Shown: positions 60,284 through 64,000 of the stretch, in pieces
Position numbering within the stretch: position 1 is the first letter of the stretch
Layout: every line of letters starts with the position of its first letter
Assembly (NCBI RefSeq): GCF_001742145.1
Contig: NZ_CP015749.1
Coordinates: 3,224,001 to 3,288,000 of the forward strand
DNA length: 64,000 nt
From: Pectobacterium parmentieri
Lineage (GTDB): Bacteria > Pseudomonadota > Gammaproteobacteria > Enterobacterales > Enterobacteriaceae
Reading direction: 5' to 3'
The notes under the pieces: model-generated
Seen by the model: the letters and a program-made list of their open reading frames with translations, nothing else
What the model was told of the DNA's origin: nothing
Databases searched by the model: none
Made by a program: the position numbers and the translations under genes

Positions 60284-61168
60284 CTATTGCTGGTCCGATC
60301 CTGATAGGTCGTCTTGCTCTTGGCCTAATAGCGCCAATTCCAACAATGCATAGCGGTGCTCAACAAAGTTATGGACATTGTTGGCAACCGTCAGCTTGAA
60401 CAGCGCCAAGGCGGTGTTCTTGTCCCCCAGACTTAGGTAGTGCTTACCTAAATAGAAGTCAGTTTCACTGAGATGCTCAGCGAGCGAAGTGTTATTCGTA
60501 GCTTCTTCCTGTAACCGCTGCATCAGTGTTTTTTCACTGATACTACCCAGGTAGAATTCGACAATATTCCATCCCCAAGGCCCTTTCTTTACGTCGTCAT
60601 AGCGTTTCTTCAACGCAATTTTGGCCGCCTCTGGATTGATTTCTCGCTCCACAAGATACAGCCACAACGAACGGAAAGGATCATTCGGATCGTCTCGATA
60701 AAACGCCAGCAGATCATCCTGCGCTAACAGATAGCGACCGCCATAATACAAAGCGATGCCACGGTTTAAACGCGCGTAATTGTAAGTTGGATCAAGCTCT
60801 AGTACAGAATCAAACGCTTCATAGGCAGCATCAAAATTGCCTGCCTGCGTTAAATAGATACCCAAATAGTTAAAAACTTCTGGAATATCAGGGCGGATCG
60901 TCAGCGCTTGTGAAAAATCATTCCGCGCCAATGCCCGTAACCCGAGACTATCATACAGCACTCCGCGCTCATATAATAGCTGTGCTCGCTCATCATCGGT
61001 TAATGCCCGGCTTGCAAGGATTTGTTCCATGCGTGCTAGGATCACTTCCTGCTGCAAAGTCGGCTGTAACGGAATCGCCAATACTGCGTCTTTACGCCAA
61101 TCCGTGTTGCTGCATCCTACCAGCATGAGTGCTGTTGCAACATAACACCAGCGCAAGAAAGGCTTCAT
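60284..61168 (-). CDS. nlpI: Lipoprotein NlpI
   Basis: 294 residues, the E. coli length. Lipobox LMLVGC, then tetratricopeptide-like repeats ([60 protein letters not shown]). An outer-membrane adaptor that brings the protease Prc to peptidoglycan hydrolases such as MepS. It follows pnp by 137 bp, which contain a perfect 11-bp inverted repeat. Confidence 0.97.
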   Translation of the reverse strand: MKPFLRWCYVATALMLVGCSNTDWRKDAVLAIPLQPTLQQEVILARMEQILASRALTDDERAQLLYERGVLYDSLGLRALARNDFSQALTIRPDIPEVFNYLGIYLTQAGNFDAAYEAFDSVLELDPTYNYARLNRGIALYYGGRYLLAQDDLLAFYRDDPNDPFRSLWLYLVEREINPEAAKIALKKRYDDVKKGPWGWNIVEFYLGSISEKTLMQRLQEEATNNTSLAEHLSETDFYLGKHYLSLGDKNTALALFKLTVANNVHNFVEHRYALLELALLGQEQDDLSGSDQQ

Positions 61169-61253
61169 TTCCCACTCCCGAAGACAAACATTGGATGAAC
61201 ATCCTGTCCCGGACCGCTCAACGCAAGGACATCCATACCCTTACGATATACAC

Positions 61254-61282
61254 GGCACCTTGCCATAATCAGGCAAGGTGCC
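61254..61282 (-). terminator. Hairpin after pnp
   Basis: GGCACCTTGCC and GGCAAGGTGCC form an 11-bp perfect stem with a 7-base loop. There is no T tract. It is probably a processing or stabilising hairpin between pnp and nlpI. Confidence 0.55.
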
Positions 61283-61305
61283 ATAAGACCGTTTTCTAAC
61301 AGTCG

Positions 61306-63426
61306 TTATTCCTCAGAAGACGGAGCTGCCGCTTCCTGAGTTTGTGCATTGGCTTCTTTGATGCTTAAGCGCACGCGGCCCTGACGATCAACTTCCAGAA
61401 CCTTGACCGGCACTTCCTGACCCATCTGCAGGTAGTCAGTCACTTTCTCTACGCGCTTGTCAGCGATCTGAGAAATATGCACCAGGCCTTCTTTGCCACC
61501 GCCAATAGCGACGAAAGCACCAAAGTCAACGATGCGAGTCACTTTACCCTGATACACGCGGCCAACTTCGATTTCGGCAGTGATCTCTTCAATACGACGA
61601 ATTGCGTGTTTCGCTTTTTCGCCGTCAGTTGAAGCGATCTTCACAGTACCATCGTCTTCAATTTCAATAGTCGTGCCAGTCTCTTCCGTCAGCGCACGGA
61701 TCACAGAACCACCTTTACCGATCACATCTTTGATCTTATCGGTACTGATTTTGATGGTGTGAATACGCGGTGCGAATTCAGAGATATCGCCACGCGGCGT
61801 GCTGATTGCCTGCTCCATCACACCCAGAATGTGCAAACGCGCACCCTTGGCTTGATTCAAAGCAACCTGCATGATCTCACGGGTAATCCCTTCGATCTTG
61901 ATATCCATCTGCAGCGCAGTGATACCTTCACGACTACCAGCAACTTTAAAGTCCATATCGCCCAGGTGATCTTCATCACCCAGAATGTCGGACAGAACAA
62001 CAAAGTTGTCGCCTTCTTTCACCAGACCCATCGCAATACCCGCAACGGCTGATTTGATCGGCACACCTGCATCCATCAGTGCCAGAGAAGCACCGCAGAC
62101 AGACGCCATGGAAGAAGAACCGTTAGATTCCGTAATTTCAGAGACCACACGCACGGTGTACGGGAATTCGTTCGCCTTCGGCATAACAGCCAACACACCG
62201 CGCTTAGCCAGACGACCGTGACCAATTTCACGACGCTTAGGCGAGCCAACCATCCCGGTTTCACCGACAGAGTACGGAGGGAAGTTGTAGTGTAGCAGGA
62301 AGCGATCGGTACGTTCACCGGTCAGTTCGTCGATGGTCTGCGCGTCACGCTCAGTACCCAACGTTGCAGTGACCAGCGCCTGCGTTTCACCACGGGTGAA
62401 CAACGCAGAACCGTGGGTACGTGGCAGTACACCAGTACGCACATCAAGACCACGAATCATGTCTTTTTCACGGCCATCGATACGCGGTTCGCCAGCCAGT
62501 ACACGGCTACGCACGACATTTTTCTCGATGTTGCCCAGAATTTCCTGGATCTCACCAGCATTCAGCGTTTCATCTTCGGCTTGCAGCGCAGCAACAACGT
62601 CAGCTTTGATGACGTTAACTTGTGCATAACGCTCTTGTTTTTCGGTGATACGGTAAGCGTCACCCAAACGTGCTTCAGACAGAGCCTGTACACGTTGCTC
62701 TAAAGAAACATTAACTTCTGGCGCATGCCATTCCCACTTCGGTTTGCCCGCTTCTGCAACCAGTGAGTTGATGTTTTCGATAACGATCTGCTGTTGGTCG
62801 TGACCAAACACGACTGCACCCAGCATCTGATCTTCACTCAGCACTTCAGCTTCTGATTCCACCATCAGAACTGCGCCTTGTGTACCTGCAACAACCAGAT
62901 CCAGACGGCTTTCTTTCAGCTCATCTGTCGTTGGGTTCAGGACATACTGGTCGTTCAGGTAACCGACGCGTGCTGCACCGATAGGACCGCTGAACGGGAT
63001 ACCAGACAGGCTCAGCGCCGCAGAAGCACCAATCATGGCAACGATGTCAGGGTTAACCTGTGGGTTAACGGAAACGACAGTGGCAATCACCTGAACTTCA
63101 TTCAGGAAGCCTTCTGGGAACAGAGGGCGAATCGGACGGTCAATCAGACGAGAAATCAGCGTTTCGCCTTCGCTTGGGCGACCTTCACGGCGGAAAAAAC
63201 CACCGGGGAAACGTCCAGCAGCGTAGGTACGCTCCTGATAGTTAACCGTCAACGGGAAGAAACTTTGGCCTGGTTTAGCATTTTTAGCGCCGACAACGGT
63301 AACGAATACCGCAGTGTCATCCATGCTTACCATTACAGCGGCGGTAGCCTGGCGTGCCATCATACCGGTCTCTAACGTGACGGTATGCTGACCATATTGA
63401 AACTTACGAACGATCGGATTCAGCAA
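61306..63426 (-). CDS. pnp: Polynucleotide phosphorylase
   Basis: 706 residues from TTG 63426 with AAGGAT upstream; E. coli pnp also starts with TTG. Two RNase PH domains ([14 protein letters not shown] in the first; [17 protein letters not shown] and [18 protein letters not shown] in the second) are followed by KH ([15 protein letters not shown]) and S1 ([15 protein letters not shown]) domains. It degrades RNA 3'-5' with phosphate as a degradosome subunit. Its leader holds the RNase III hairpin used in autoregulation. Confidence 0.98.
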   Translation of the reverse strand: MLNPIVRKFQYGQHTVTLETGMMARQATAAVMVSMDDTAVFVTVVGAKNAKPGQSFFPLTVNYQERTYAAGRFPGGFFRREGRPSEGETLISRLIDRPIRPLFPEGFLNEVQVIATVVSVNPQVNPDIVAMIGASAALSLSGIPFSGPIGAARVGYLNDQYVLNPTTDELKESRLDLVVAGTQGAVLMVESEAEVLSEDQMLGAVVFGHDQQQIVIENINSLVAEAGKPKWEWHAPEVNVSLEQRVQALSEARLGDAYRITEKQERYAQVNVIKADVVAALQAEDETLNAGEIQEILGNIEKNVVRSRVLAGEPRIDGREKDMIRGLDVRTGVLPRTHGSALFTRGETQALVTATLGTERDAQTIDELTGERTDRFLLHYNFPPYSVGETGMVGSPKRREIGHGRLAKRGVLAVMPKANEFPYTVRVVSEITESNGSSSMASVCGASLALMDAGVPIKSAVAGIAMGLVKEGDNFVVLSDILGDEDHLGDMDFKVAGSREGITALQMDIKIEGITREIMQVALNQAKGARLHILGVMEQAISTPRGDISEFAPRIHTIKISTDKIKDVIGKGGSVIRALTEETGTTIEIEDDGTVKIASTDGEKAKHAIRRIEEITAEIEVGRVYQGKVTRIVDFGAFVAIGGGKEGLVHISQIADKRVEKVTDYLQMGQEVPVKVLEVDRQGRVRLSIKEANAQTQEAAAPSSEE

Positions 63427-63511
63427 AATAATATCCTTAGCTGGGGCACGTTACACGTATTCAAGATAAACGCACCAGTGAACTCCCGACCTTTACACTA
63501 CATTCTCACGA

Positions 63512-63558
63512 CTAATGACAACCCTTATCTTGCCTATGCAGATAAAGCCTCTCATTAG
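63512..63558 (-). promoter_or_regulatory. pnp: pnp leader stem-loop (RNase III / PNPase autoregulation)
   Basis: CTAATGA and TCATTAG close a long stem-loop that includes GAGGCTTTATC pairing with GATAAGGGTTGTC, about 90-130 bases before the start. It corresponds closely to the E. coli pnp leader hairpin that RNase III cuts before PNPase degrades the fragment. Confidence 0.8.
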
Positions 63559-63631
63559 CCGCGCGAACCTCTGTAATGCAAGATCCTATTAACAACAATA
63601 CATTACTCTGTTTTGCTAATGCTTCCTAGAA

Positions 63632-63657
63632 GAAAGGGGCCAAAAGAGGCCCCTTTC
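63632..63657 (-). terminator. rpsO terminator
   Basis: GAAAGGGGCC-TCTTTT-GGCCCCTTTC is a perfect 10-bp stem. On the minus strand TTCT follows. It is partly read through into pnp, as in E. coli. Confidence 0.9.
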
Positions 63658-63675
63658 CACTGAAACTCAGAAGAC

Positions 63676-63945
63676 TTAGCGACGCAGACCCAGACGCGCG
63701 ATCAGACTGGTGTAACGTGCTACATCTTTACGCTTCAGGTAGTCCAGCAGCTTACGACGCTGAGAAACCATACGCAGCAGACCACGACGGCTGTGGTGAT
63801 CTTTTTTGTGCTCAGAAAAGTGGCCTTGCAGATGGTTGATCTGCGCAGTCAGCAAAGCAACCTGAACTTCAGTAGAACCACTATCGTTAGTGCCACGACC
63901 GAAGTCTGCTACGATTTTAGCTTTAGCTTCAACACTTAGAGACAT
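63676..63945 (-). CDS. rpsO: 30S ribosomal protein S15
   Basis: 89 residues, standard length ([18 protein letters not shown] through [10 protein letters not shown]). It binds the central domain of 16S rRNA early in 30S assembly. First visible gene of rpsO-pnp. GGAGT precedes the ATG. The 5' leader that S15 binds to repress itself lies at 63946 onward and is cut by the window end. Confidence 0.98.
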   Translation of the reverse strand: MSLSVEAKAKIVADFGRGTNDSGSTEVQVALLTAQINHLQGHFSEHKKDHHSRRGLLRMVSQRRKLLDYLKRKDVARYTSLIARLGLRR

Positions 63946-64000
63946 TGTAATACTCCAAACATTATAGATAAAAAAACAGGCGCCGATCTCTAATTCAGCC

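Overview
The window looks like chromosome of a soft-rot enterobacterium, most likely Pectobacterium. This is inferred from the E. coli-like core genes and their order, the budAB acetoin genes, the raffinose and glycerophosphodiester loci, and characteristic intergenic palindromic repeats. It is nearly all core genome. No prophage, CRISPR array, secretion system or defence island was seen.

Layout. 1-689: truncated AraC-type regulator. 970-7495 (minus): lysS, prfB (programmed +1 frameshift), recJ, dsbC and xerD, in E. coli order. 7807-11795: an MHS-type MFS transporter and a metNIQ methionine importer, lying between xerD and fldB, which are neighbours in E. coli. 12123-16835: fldB, an STN-like lipoprotein, rlmF, ygfX-sdhE, ygfZ and yqfA. 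17241-22616: an HD-domain hydrolase, then a raffinose-type cluster (LacI regulator, GH36 alpha-galactosidase, LacY/RafB-type permease) with twin LacI-type operators. 22678-27898 (minus): a Ugp-like ABC importer with a GpdQ phosphodiesterase and a candidate Pho box. 28381-33137 (minus): gcvTHP. 33699-38468: fucO, budB, budA and the divergent budR. 38575-41478: a small membrane protein with a candidate Fur box, three tandem tRNA-Leu(CAG) genes, and a LysR/aldo-keto reductase pair. 41483-44193: rsmC, holD, rimI and a secreted discoidin-domain protein. 44282-46558: a Fur-boxed TonB-dependent siderophore receptor. 46723-50129 (minus): deoABD under a deoP2-like CRP/CytR region but without deoC. 50850-55742: yhbQ, yhbS, ubiT, ubiU, ubiV and yhbW. 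55814-63945 (minus): eptC/cptA, deaD, nlpI, pnp and rpsO.

How the parts fit. Several blocks are self-contained physiological modules: alpha-galactoside uptake and hydrolysis; phosphate or glycerol scavenging from phospholipid head-group diesters; one-carbon supply through glycine cleavage; overflow fermentation to acetoin; deoxynucleoside salvage; anaerobic ubiquinone synthesis; and the RNA-degradation and cold-shock group (pnp, nlpI, deaD).

The least expected signals are in intergenic DNA. A ~381-bp element with IS4-like ends has apparently inserted into the palindromic terminator of deaD, duplicating a 14-bp palindrome. A modular palindromic repeat occurs three times, once inside gcvTHP. 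A second, ~75-bp hairpin repeat occurs four times, two of them around or inside the glycerophosphodiester operon. I found no clearly novel multi-gene system.
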